NCBI GenBank assembly: GCA_030512335.1
Contig: JAULSU010000001.1
Coordinates: 8,494,001 to 8,558,000, forward strand
DNA from: Immersiella caudata
Lineage: Eukaryota > Ascomycota > Sordariomycetes > Sordariales > Lasiosphaeriaceae
Direction of reading: 5' to 3'
Length of the DNA: 64,000 nucleotides
In this document: positions 1 through 10,693 of the stretch, one piece after another
Numbering within the stretch: the stretch's first letter is position 1
How the letters are laid out: every line of letters starts with the position of its first letter
The notes under the pieces: model-generated
Told to the model about the DNA's origin: nothing
The model's input: the letters and a program-made list of their open reading frames with translations, nothing else
The model's database searches: none
Program-made: the position numbers and the translations under genes

Positions 1-336
1 GGCAGTCGTGGGTCAGAATCGATTGGTCCAGATCAACTCGCCGCACGGGGAACAGCGCCTACCAGATCACTATGACTTGCCGGAACCTGGCCCAAACAGG
101 AGGCGAGAGGCAGTAATGCGGGGCAGTGCGAGGCCTGAAAAAAACGACCTCCAAAATCCTTTGGGTTTCGCGCCAACCGCGACGCTCCAAACTCGAGCTC
201 AGCACGTATCGTCGCGGAGCGCGAAACAATTCTTCGCTGCAACGGATTGCATCCGTTCTAACGAAGCCTCCCCTCTTGTTTTTTGGCCTTTTCGAGAAAC
301 CTCATCACCAAGGTTCGCGAAATCCTCGATTCTCCA
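1..336. other. no gene seen (left edge)
   Basis: This stretch lies downstream of the DUF4188 gene stop. The open frames here are short, overlap on both strands and show no recognisable domain. It is probably 3' UTR and spacer. Confidence 0.5.
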
Positions 337-1465
337 TCAGGCATAGTCCGCATCGAACTCCGCATTCTCCGCCCCGTCCCCGCGACCAAGCCGGCCCAGC
401 TGAGACCGCATCCCGCCAAGATTGCCCGAAAATAACGGCCGGACCTTGGCGCCGTCGACATTGACGCGGGATATCGTGCTCGCTGGTGATCAAGTGTTAG
501 TTCCATCTCACTTCTTCATTCCCCATTTCCTCTACTCCAGACCTCGGAAAAATAACTCACCAATTCCAGTCAAGTGATTGTTGATAAAGATATTTTCCCA
601 GTGCCCCTTCGGGGCGTGATACACCTCATGCATGATGCTAAGATGGGGATGATCTTTGGTAATGCGGTTCCACCAATCCCAGCCCTTGCGGTGCAGCGGC
701 CCATGAGCAAAGTTATGGAGGTCCTCGAGGGTGCGGAAGTAGCAGATGACCATTACTTGGTTGCTTGTGCGCTGCTCTGTGAGGGCCGTCCAGCCGGAGT
801 AACCGAGGACTGCGTGTTTCAGTATCAATGAGTGCAGCTTGTTTCATTCTGCCAAATATTTACTCACATCCATGCTTCTCGCCCCCCTTTGACAGCTCTG
901 TGAGCATGTTGCCGATGTACCCGACCAATTTTCCATACTCCGGTTCGAGAATGCCCAAGGGACTAGATTATTCACGGTGTTAATAACTCCCAGTACTGCG
1001 GAACGACTCACGGTTACTGACTGGTTTGAACGAGCGGCAAGAATGATAATGGTGATATCCTCAGCTGCCGGCCCCCTCGGGAGAGATCCATCGCGGCCGG
1101 GAATCTGGGCAGTGAACTTGCCGAGTAGAACTTCGTCCATGTGAGGGTTTCTCGCGAGGCCGAGATACATGAACAGAGTCCGGAGTATCCGATGGACCAA
1201 CAAGCCAGCGGCTGGGAGCATAGCATAGCGAGGAAAGAAGAGCGATGCAAGACCCTGCAGGACAGCCCCGAAAGCGAGCCAGGTGAGCAAGCCAAAGTTG
1301 TCGCGCAACAGCTGGTTTTGTTAGACGGAAACATCTTCACTCCAGGTTGGATAGAGGAGAATGGAAAACGGATCAACGAACGATGTACTTCATTGTCGAA
1401 ACGACATCACCCCTCGACCTGCTATATGCCACGGCGGGTGGAAAGAGTTGGAATGAAGACTTCAT
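337..1465 (-). CDS. af470-like (DUF4188) monooxygenase-family protein, 287 aa
   Basis: Five exons join in frame: 1465-1382, 1311-1022, 962-868, 809-561 and 482-337. The four introns are 70, 59, 58 and 78 bp with GT-AG ends, and all phases agree, giving 288 codons including the stop. The product matches the fungal DUF4188 family, now called monooxygenase af470-like, a dimeric alpha/beta-barrel fold. Its founder acts in fumagillin synthesis. Diagnostic stretches are LLRDNFGLLTWL near residue 30, GILEPEYGKLVGYIGN in the middle, then HGFLGYSGWTALTEQR and HGPLHRKGWDWWNR. The GFLGYS join is formed by the exon 3/4 splice, which supports that intron. Substrate is unknown. The neighbouring MFS permease and P450 suggest a role in a small oxidative pathway. 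The last 48 residues come from exon 5 and are less conserved in my memory of the family. Confidence 0.85.
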
Positions 1466-1859
1466 CTTGACAGAGTCATGAAGCTTTCAGTCGAATAAAG
1501 TCGAAATAAGCTTCGCAAGTTTCAGAATTGGAACTCCAAGTGCTGCATATGTGCGATGCGACCAGTTCCACTCAACAAAAAGCCCGTTGGGGGTGGAGGG
1601 TTGCAGTAGGATTCTCCCCGTGCATGGCAGCAGTTGGTCATGACCAATGGGGTGGCAGGGAAAAAAATAGACGAGTCCGAGTCTGAAGGAACCGCAGGCG
1701 CGCGATAAGCAGCCAAGGCAGCACAGAGCCGATTGACCGCTGCGATGATTACAGCATCACAACATGCCGAGGTACTGCCCGATTTGATGTACATATGGCT
1801 TCATCGAACGGTTCCAATCATCCAGCTCCCGCATATCCAACTGAAACATCGATGAACAC
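1466..1859. other. spacer between DUF4188 and MFS genes
   Basis: This is 394 bp of promoter for the leftward DUF4188 gene and 3' region of the MFS gene. No coding signal is seen. Confidence 0.5.
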
Positions 1860-3487
1860 TCAATACCCGTAGATCCAAGTCTTCCGCTGATCGCCTCTCC
1901 TCTCAGTGCTGTTCTTTTCCTCCTCAAATCGATCTTCATCCCATGTTGCAATCTCCTTCCCCCTCTTCTTGTTCTCGAGCATGTACATGATCCGGATGAA
2001 GACGAACCCAACCATGCCAACGACGCTCATGATCATCGTGACAATCAGAGGGAAGGAGTAGCTTGGCCGATACTTGCTCTTGTAGAGTTGCCCGGCGATG
2101 ACACCCGCCAAATTCGCGTATCCATTCAAACCGAGGACGAACGACCGGGCTCCCTTCCACGGTGTGTTTCCCGCGAGCCAAACAGCCACGAGCGGTCCAC
2201 CAACAAAGACACCCGAGAGGCAGACGTGTGCGAATCCGTACCGGAGCTGAGGATCATTCGAAGCTGCCATGACAGCGCACCCGACAACGCCCAGAACCAT
2301 GCCGGCGACGGTATGCAGAGAGCGCTCGTGGAAGTAGTCGGAAGACAGGACAAAGATAATTAGTCCAACAGTGCCGACAATAAACGGAGGAACGGACATC
2401 AGCGTCGCATCGATACCCTTGTACCCCATTCCCTGCACAATCAGGGGCAGGAAGGTCGTAAAAGCGGTAACCGGCTGCATCTTGTCAGTCAAACCCCCTC
2501 CCACCAAATATCAGGAAGAACTCACCACCACAGCCGTGATATTGCAAACAACCGTCAACAGCTTCTTCCAGTCCTTCAACACATCTACCACATCCTTCTT
2601 CAACTCGGCCATTCTGCTCTTGCCGTCCTCCTCCTCCTGCCCGCCCGCCAAATCCCTCCCCATCCTCATAACCGCATGCTCCCTCTCCCTCTCATTCAGA
2701 AACCACGCCGTGCTAATATCCGCCGGAAACACAAACCATCCCACAATCGCCATGAACACGGTAATCCCCCCCTCCACAAGAAACACCACTTGCCAGCCCT
2801 TTAGCGAGTCGCTATTAACCTGTAGCAATCCATACGCGATTAGCCCTGCGAATGCACCGGCGATGGAGTACATCCCGCTGAACATGCCCATGCGGAAACC
2901 GAGGCTGAACTTGGGGTACATGGTGGACATGTAGTAAAAGGCTGTCTGCGTGAAGCCGGATTCGGCAGCACCGAGGAGGAGGCGCAGCGCGATGAGGGTT
3001 CCGGAGTTATTTATGCCGGCGTGGGCCATGGAGAGGACGCCCCAGGAGAGGAGAGAGCAGGAGAGCCAGATGCGGGGGCCGATGCGGCGGCCTAGGAGGA
3101 CCATGATTGGTTGGAGGGGGACGTAGGTTGCTGAGAACTGGAAAGTCGCCTATGTTAGCGACTGTTTGGTTCACGAGGGTGGAGTGGGGTGCGTACGAGG
3201 GAAAGGGAATTGGGGATGTCGTCGGGAACGAGGTTGGCATCTTGGACAAAGGTGCTCGTGGCGACGAAGCCGACGTTGGTTTTGTCGATGCCGCAGAGGA
3301 TGAAGCCGATGGCGAGGACGGCGAGGACGGTGAAGTCGAGTTTGCGGTTGATGCGTTTGTCGAGGGCCTTTTCCTCGTCGTTGGCAGGTTTGTAGTGGGC
3401 GACGGTGGGAGCGGTAAGTGGGGGTTTCGTCTCTTCGACTTCGAGCACGTCGCCCTTTCGCGTGGGCTCGATTTCGGAGGTGGCCAT
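1860..3487 (-). CDS. MFS permease, allantoate/tartrate (anion:cation symporter) type, 507 aa
   Basis: Three exons, 3487-3197, 3137-2526 and 2480-1860, are joined by 59 and 45 bp introns in phase 0 and give 508 codons including the stop. The N-terminal cytoplasmic part (about 50 residues) contains the RINRKLDFTVLAVLAIGFIL entry into TM1 typical of the Dal5-like ACS family. It is followed by LCGIDKTNVGFV, the loop motif GRRIGPR after TM2, LRLLLGAAESGFTQTAFYY and LVEGGITVFMAIVGWFVFP. A long charged central loop precedes the C-terminal six helices, and the C-terminal tail is hydrophilic and charged. Length and topology fit an intact 12-TM plasma-membrane transporter for organic anions such as allantoate, nicotinate or dicarboxylates. 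The real substrate cannot be read from sequence. It points toward the P450 promoter (690 bp apart), so the two may be co-regulated. Confidence 0.9.
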
Positions 3488-4177
3488 TCTGTCAGGGAAG
3501 GAGCCACTGGCAAGTCAGGCCAAAGACTGGAGGAAAATTTTGTGTCCAAAAGCTGTGCGCGGAACCCAGCAAAACCATCACACAAGGCGGCCATTCGTTT
3601 TAAGCCACATCTTCGTGTAAGTCGCGGGATGTGGGCGACGCGCATTCCCTCCGGGTAAACTTGATCCAGCAGATTCGCGAGAATATCGCCGTGCACCGAA
3701 TCTTGATGCCACCATTCGACAATCCAGCATCTCGCGGTTTGGGCAGGTGAATCCACCGGACAAGCCCAACCAGTGAAGATCGCTGCAATAATTGGGGCGC
3801 GTCGAGGATCATCAATGACGTGTCGGCGCAACGATTCGCTTGCCGCGTTGGGATATACGCATCGCCAAGCGCTCCTATCAAAATGCTCACAACCCTACTC
3901 GCCGGCGGCTTCACAGGGTTCCCCGCCGACGTTGAAGAGCGGCAAATGTGGTCGGTTCGGCGAGATCTCGCCCTCGGGCTGATTAATACCGACCCCAGCC
4001 GCAATGTAGCATCATGGGCAGGCAGGCGTTCGTTTCCCAACCCGGTGTTGTCGATCACTGGCTGCAGCCCCACCGTGACATTCCTCTTTAGCCTCGCTAT
4101 CGCTGCCGCTGCCGCACTCACATATCCCCAGTCGCAGCAACCTCCTCGCCCTGCGTACCCTGCAACGCGCCTCGAAA
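3488..4177. promoter_or_regulatory. divergent intergenic region, MFS / P450
   Basis: This 690 bp region separates the starts of the MFS permease and the P450, so it should hold both promoters. Several overlapping open frames exist on both strands between 3570 and 4180. None shows a recognisable domain or consistent codon pattern, so no gene is called. Confidence 0.5.
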
Positions 4178-5652
4178 ATGGCAACCGCGGCCTGTCCCTT
4201 CGCCTCGCAGCTCACCAACACTGAGAAACTGCCAAACCGCCCTGAAACCCCTCAAGCCCCTGAAACCACTGAAAACACCATATTCACCCAAGAACGAATC
4301 GACGCCTCCCCCGCCATCACTTCCGACAACCCAACCCTCATCCACTCCGAATATGACCTCTTCCGCCAATCCTGCCCCCGTAAGGCCCCCTGACCGCTCT
4401 CTTCACCCCTATCGTTTCTCTTACCTTCACTCAACTCAAAGCACCGATGCTAATGCCCCTCCCCAGTCGCCTACACAACCAATTACTCAGGGTACTACCT
4501 CCTAACCCGCTACGCCGACATCAAATCCGCCGCCCTCGACTCAACCACCTTCATCTCCTCCGTCCGCGCCGTCATCCCCTCCGACCCGCGCGGCCTCCGC
4601 CGTCCCCCTCTCAACTTCGACGCCCCCGCACACACACCCTACCGCACCGCCCTCGATCGCACCCTCAAACCCGCTCGCATCGCCCGCCTATCCTCCCCCC
4701 TGCAAAACCACGCCGAGCGCCTGCTCGCTCCCCTTTTGGAAAACGGCCAGGGTAATATCTGCACTGAATTCGCATCGGATTATGCAGCATGGGTGGAGAC
4801 GGAGTGGTTGAACCTCGAGCCGGAAACGGCACCGAAGTTGGCGAGGACGGCGTCGGATTGGGTGGATGCGTGGAGGAGGATGGATGGGGAGAAGACGACG
4901 TACTATAGCGGGATGTTGTATGACATTGCGAGGGGGGTGTTGGCGGATAGGAGGGAGAATCCGAGGGATTTGGAGGAGGATCCGGCGAGTAGTTTGCTGG
5001 CGGAGGAGTTGGAGGAGGTTGGGTTGGTGTGAGTATTCATCTATCCGCAATGAGGTGGGATGTGGGAGGCTGACAGCAGGAATAGGGGGTGTATCCGGCA
5101 GAGCTTGGTTGTGGGGATGGTTGCGCCGCCGTTGATGATGGGCGGGATTTGCAATTATCTGTCGGAACATCAGGGTCTGCAGCAGCAGCTGAGAGAGGAC
5201 CTGAGTCTGATACCGGCAGCTATCGAAGAGTTTGTGAGGCTGTTTAGCCCTTACCGCGGCTTTGCAAGGACGGTTTCAAAGGATACGGTCATCCATGGGC
5301 ATACTGTCAAGCCTGGCATTCCGATCTCGATGACATATAGCGCCGCGAACCGCGACCCGACGGTTTTTGAGAACCCCCACGAGTTCATCTTGAACAGGCC
5401 GAGTATTGCTATGCACATGGGTTTTGGAAGGGGGAGACATCGGTGTGTTGGGCAACCACTGGCCAAATTGTAAGTGGGCTCAGGGCTTCTTACGCGAGCG
5501 ACCATGAGTTGACAAACACAAACAGGGCCCTGCAAACTGCGCTGAGGACGATATTGAAGAACACAAAGAGCTTTAGGGTCAATGGGGAGTTGCAATATGC
5601 GAGAATGCCTGAGATGGGAATTATTAGTTGTCCATTAGTATTCGAGATGTGA
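4178..5652 (+). CDS. soluble bacterial-type cytochrome P450, 424 aa
   Basis: Exons 4178-4379, 4467-5028, 5086-5469 and 5526-5652 join with consistent phases through introns of 87, 57 and 56 bp, giving 425 codons including the stop. The protein has no N-terminal membrane anchor and is short, like bacterial class I P450s and unlike the roughly 500-residue microsomal fungal enzymes. The heme-binding loop reads FGRGRHRCVGQPLAKL, with Cys as the thiolate ligand. The K-helix pair is EEFVR. The I-helix, where most P450s have an acid-Thr pair, instead reads VVGMVAPPLMMGG, so the usual oxygen-activating residues are absent. I recall similar APP-type I-helices in some bacterial P450s, which suggests bacterial origin by transfer, although introns are now present. 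Role unknown; probably hydroxylation or peroxide-driven chemistry linked to the neighbouring permease and DUF4188 enzyme. Confidence 0.88.
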
Positions 5653-6096
5653 GGACTCAGGGGTACATGGGTGAAGTCTTGGCGTGAGCCGTCGCCAGCG
5701 TTTTGCTGTCTCGCGCTTCCACGACGAAGGGTTAGCCAAGCCGGCAGGACGCAGGTGCGGCCAGTCTGTTAATAACTTCAGCGTGTGGAAGGACCTGATG
5801 CAGGTGCAAGTTGCGGGCTCACAGTAATCCAGCTCCCTGCCCATTTCTCGCGTGTCACCTCACCGATGCATCGTGAATCGCCTTGCGGGGCCAGCTACCA
5901 GGGTCTGTCTAGAACAATTCCCCCCAAGAAGCATACCGGGATGAATTGTGTGGGGTTATAACAAGGGGTGCATCTGAATTACAGCACAATCTCCTCAGCA
6001 GAATACTTCCAGAACAGCCAGAAGAAAAAAGAGAAAAACATCTATCCGATAACCGCTTACCGCCAACGACAATCACGTCCCTCCTCCTGGAACTTG
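5653..6096. other. convergent spacer
   Basis: This is 444 bp between the ends of two convergent genes (P450 and secreted subtilase). Nothing else is supported. Confidence 0.5.
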
Positions 6097-9000
6097 CTAC
6101 GGGACGGGGTGACCTGGAAACGGCCGACGAATGGCCGCCAGAGGCCTCCCGTCGCTGGGCAACAGCTCCAGACACGGCGTGTCCCTTCTCACGCGATAGA
6201 AAACATACCCCTGCGTACCCTCGAATATCTGGCCATCGAGCTCCAACGAAGGCTCCTCATTGGGATTGAACCCGTACATGATGGGTTGATGCAGCCCAGG
6301 CGCCGGAGTCACGGGAAAGACGTCTTCGAGGCCGCTGCATAGCATCTCCCAGTTTGTCGCGGCGCGTGGCGCCCTGTACGCGAATGCCTCAGGGACTTGG
6401 CCTGGGTTTGCGATGTTCCCTTGTCCAGGTCTGCCAGGATTCGGAAACTCGTTGTCAGGAGGGAAATCAAGTCCCTTGCGACCGGTGGCCACGTCTTTGA
6501 GCATCTGCTTCGTTGCTGCCCCGGGTTGTGGCATCGGATTCCGGGCCAGAAGGAGGCTGAGGAGACCAGAGACCGAGGCGGCGGCCGGGCTAGTCCCCCG
6601 GACGGATGACCAGTCATGAAGGACCACTTCTTCATCCACTGTTCGCCGGGGGGCTATTATGCTTTCGCCGTTTGCGTAAATGTCGGGAAAATTGTGGTTC
6701 GGGAGCGGCTGCGTGTGGTCGTAGATGAATTTCGAAAAGCTCGACCGCCGAGAAGCCTCGTCGCAGGAACCGACCGCAATCACGGTGTCCACGTCACCCG
6801 ACATCCACGTCGGAGTTCGCTCGGATACCCCAGCGCGGCTGTCGGCTCCATTTCCCGCCGACACCACGAAGTCGAGTCGGAAGTGGTTGGTGAGATCCGG
6901 CACCAGGACCCGGAACGGGTCAGCGGGGGTCTTCGGCAGTGCCGGAACTGGCTCAAGAAGACTCCGCACCGCTGACAGGGAAAGGTTCACGATGCCGCGC
7001 TTTCCGGGATTATGGTGCTCTTGATGCTTCTGGATTTCCGCGAGGGCTGCCGCCAGATGGTGCACGAACCGCTTTTCGTCTCTGACCGGGTTCCGGCCGT
7101 CTCCAGGTTTTATCCGCAACGGTATTAGGTTGCCGAGGGGGTTGACGCCAGTATAACGGCCAACAATCATGGCCGCCATTATAGTTCCGTGATAAGTATG
7201 ATCTATATCGTCGCGTTCGAACTGCCCAGGTTGTCGCGGGAGCTCTGTGCACCCGTTTTTCCATAATACCGATCTACTCATGGCGCAGTCGTAGCCCGGA
7301 AAGCCCAGCCTCTCGCCAGAATCTTCCAGCTCTGGGTGTTCCCAATCAACCTCCGTGTCAACAAGGTACACAACAACATCTTGATCGGCTGTCCCCATAT
7401 CGCTTGCGTCGGCCCAGTAGTCTTGAAAGTCAAAGTAGTCGCCAGCCAATTGCCTCTTGAACCATACCGAGTTCAGCCAGTGGAGATGGAACGGCACTTT
7501 GATATTGGGATCAAAAGGCTGGCCGCCAGGACCATCTTGGATTTGGGTGAACCGACTGTAGAAATCAGCCGGTATGGCTCGAGAATGGAGCGTTGTGTTG
7601 TATTCCTGCGCTGGCGGTGGGGGAGCTGCGCGAGGGCTGCGTCTCGCAGCTCGCTCTGCCACTCCAGTCCCGCCCGGAGTATCTGCGGGCTCCATTGGCG
7701 GGATTTCTATGTTTCTTGCGATGCATGTAACCAGTTCGTTGTCATCGAGGGACTCCAGAACCAGGCGGGTGATGGCGCCCCAAAAGGTATACACCCTCGC
7801 CTTGACGTCAATGACGAAGCCGTATACCAGGCCAAAGTCTTTAAAGACTTCAAGAACGACATTGAAAAAGTCCAGGGGCGTTGCATCCAAAGACATCCAA
7901 ACGACGTATTCACCAGGCGGTAGGGTGAGGGTGGGGGTCGTCGTCGGGTTCTGAGTCGGTGTGACAAACGTCGGCAGCACGGTTGCAACTGGAGGCAAGA
8001 TGATGGTGTAAGTCGGCTTTGTTTCGCCCCCATGGTTGTCTGGGATCAGGTCTATCGCTTTCCTGAGCAGATGCTGAAGAGCGAGGAACGCGCCCAGGCC
8101 GATGGAACCGCGTGTCACTAGTGTGCTGCGGGTAATGCTGCTGAGATGTCGAAGGTTCGCCGGTGATCTTGGCCTGTCGAGGAGTCGGGTACGAACATCG
8201 TCGACTCCGTCAACAAAGTCTTCGGCCATCGAGCTCACCGTCTGCAGCTCGTCGCTCAGACGCACTTGCAGCTCCCGTTGCTAAACCACAAGGGACAACA
8301 TCAGAAACCACACATGTCCCAGAAACAGAAGTGAATACTGACCGCGGGGAACAAATTCTCAGCCGGGATATTCCGAACCAAATCTCGAGCGCCTTTGGTG
8401 CGCTGGATGATCCGTCTACCATCGCTGCTCAGATTATCGAGCTCAATGCCGGTAGAGGTAACATCGCCATCAGCTCTCCGCTGCAGCGATGCACCATTAT
8501 TGCCCTCTTCTTCCTCTGCCTCACTAGCCAGCTCGTCAAGTTGCTTGGAAATGATGCCGGCGGCTGTGGACAAGTCGAGGAACTCCTGGGTTAGCTCGTC
8601 GACGAGTTTGAGCACACCGCGGAGATCGATCGTGCCCGTGGGCACCGGGGCCGAGGAGACTGCAGAGCTTGCGGGTGTCGAAGAGACGGTTGAGGGTGCG
8701 TCCGAGGAAATGGGCGGCGGAGTCGGCGAGGAAACAACACTGGACAGTTCGGTGCTGGACGGCTGGATGCTGGACGAAGACGGCGAATCCAGGCAGCTCG
8801 CATTGGGTCCGCACGTCTGCGTCGCTGCGCATGCGTTGCAGAGTGATCCAAGGGTGCACCGGATGTTTGGGTTGTCGCAGCACACCGAGTCGGCCAGATA
8901 GCACTGTCCGTGGCAACAGCGACCGCCGTCCGGGCACGCGACTGCCTCGAATGTGTCTGGGTGGAGCGCGCACCACGACAGGTCGGCAGAGGCAGGCGCA

Positions 9001-9245
9001 CAAGCGAGGGCGCCGCCAAAACTGACGCACACTGTGTCGGGCGGGCATACTGTTCCCGCGGGACACTGCTGCCTGTCGGTCTCGCAGACAAAGCCCTGGA
9101 GACACGAAGGGTCCGAGGAGGTTGCCCGTCGCACGATGTGGCCTGCTGGCACCGACAGTGGACGGTGGAGCCGCCCCAGTGCTGCTGCGCGACAGAGCAC
9201 ACTGCCCACACTGAGGACAGCGACGAACTGAATCTTTAGCCGCAT
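6097..9245 (-). CDS. secreted cysteine-rich subtilisin-like (S8) protease, 1028 aa
   Basis: Two exons, 9245-8343 and 8280-6097, are joined by a 62 bp phase-0 intron (donor GTCAGT, acceptor TTTAG). The start is the ATG that begins a clear signal peptide, MRLKIQFVAVLSVGSVLC. Next comes a Cys-rich segment (about residues 45-165) with many closely spaced cysteines, a Ser/Thr/Pro-rich linker (about 170-225), an acidic helix-prone part, and a C-terminal S8 domain (about 590-960). The triad is Asp609 in LVDTEVDWEHP, His665 in HTYHGTIMAA and Ser865 in VRGTSPAAASVSG, with Asn778 in VSAGNG as oxyanion residue. All catalytic residues are present, so activity is expected. The multi-domain N-terminus is far longer than in ordinary secreted subtilases. 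It is divergent from the glycosidase/Cys-repeat gene across 1.45 kb, suggesting co-secretion. Confidence 0.88.
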
Positions 9246-10693
9246 GTCGCAACAAAAATAATGGGAAAAAAAACGAGTGTAAGGAAAGGCCCAGGTTGCC
9301 CTGCTACCATCAACAGTCCAGGTTGCCAAACCCGCGACCTTTCATATCAAGCACCCCTGCCACCTTCACGAGCTGCCATCGGTTGCATTGCGCCATAGCC
9401 AGTCTCCAGCATCGTCGGTAACGGTCGGGATTTTCGAGTTCCTGCATGACCCCACAAACGAGGTTACACTTCGCCACGTGTGATCGGATATGCTAGCGCT
9501 GACAGTTCCATTTTTATACCTACCAACTGAAATGTCTTGGCTTAATTTCAACATCAGACCATCCAGCACCCGAGGCACCTGTATTCGAGAAGACTAGGTC
9601 ACTAGTCTAGGAGATGTCGAAACCGGAAACGTGTACGAGAGCCCTGATCAGGACATGCAGCCCTAGGTCTACCAAGGTACCATTACTTTTACTCATGTAC
9701 CTATTGTGTGGACACGGAATATGAAAGGAAATGCTGGATGAGTCATCCCACCCAAGAGCCTGGAAAGAAACACTATGGAGTAGCATTGTCCTCTCCGAAA
9801 GCATCGATCGGGGGACATCACGAGCCAACGGCGCGAACTGACGTTTGGATGCCGATTGGCGTTGAGGCTCTGTCTTTGCGTATGCCTCTTGTTCGTCCAG
9901 TCCGTTCCCTCTTGGGTCTTCATGAGAGCTGAAACATTGAATCTATATGTCTAGTAATTGGACGCCAGAGGTCATTTTCGCTATCCATCTGGACAGTGCC
10001 TGCTGTGCTTGCTACGGAGTCTTTGAGTTGTCAGTGTGGGCGGAGTTGAAGCTGGAACTAAATTGAATTGGGCGGAGTTGAAGCTGGAACTAAATTGAAT
10101 TGGGTTTACGGGATGCCCCATCCAGATAGAATGGAAGTATCTGAGTAAGGGGTAAGAAATTGGACGATGACACCCCGGTCGTGTCCCTTTGTTTAGAGAC
10201 GGCAGATACGTGGATGCCTAAACAAGGTTGCGTCCATTGGGGCCTCATTGCTGACGGTCTTCCCGTTCGGATGAAGATTTATAGAACACGTGAGTTGTGG
10301 GTTGTGCTGCGGGTGGAGCCAGAAAACAGTGAGCGTAAGACTGGGAAAAGGGGTATCGGGTGTGTCATGCCGCCATTGACCTCCTAGCGAATTTTCACGT
10401 CAGTGCCTAGCGGAGGCAACGCTGTTTTCTACGCTAAAAGTTACGATGCCCCTCTCCTGGACAGAAACCTATCCATCTTACGTAAGTCCGCCTCTCTCGG
10501 CACTTTAAAATTCTGGTACAGCATTTAGTAGCTCAATGCAGTCGTTGCCAATATTTAGAGTCCTTCCAAAGTGACGCAGGTACGAGAGTGTGGGGGATGT
10601 GTCGACAGGGGAGTGGCAGCATTCAAAGGGATACTCCTCGTGGGCCCGGTTGGAATTGGATTCGCGGGCGTCTCTTTCTCTGCGGCATTCGTC
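9246..10693. promoter_or_regulatory. 1.45 kb divergent intergenic region
   Basis: This region lies between the starts of two large secreted-protein genes. It contains a 32 bp tandem duplication (listed separately) and otherwise no coding signal. Open frames inside it are short and without domains. Confidence 0.5.
10038..10101. repeat. two exact tandem copies of a 32 bp unit
   Basis: The unit begins GGGCGGAGTTGAAGCTGG and runs 10038-10069, then is repeated exactly at 10070-10101. It lies about 600 bp upstream of the glycosidase start. Confidence 0.95.

Noticed and set aside
3600..4184. 194-codon minus-strand open frame upstream of the P450
   Set aside because: It overlaps the P450 start, competing frames are open on both strands, and no domain is recognisable.
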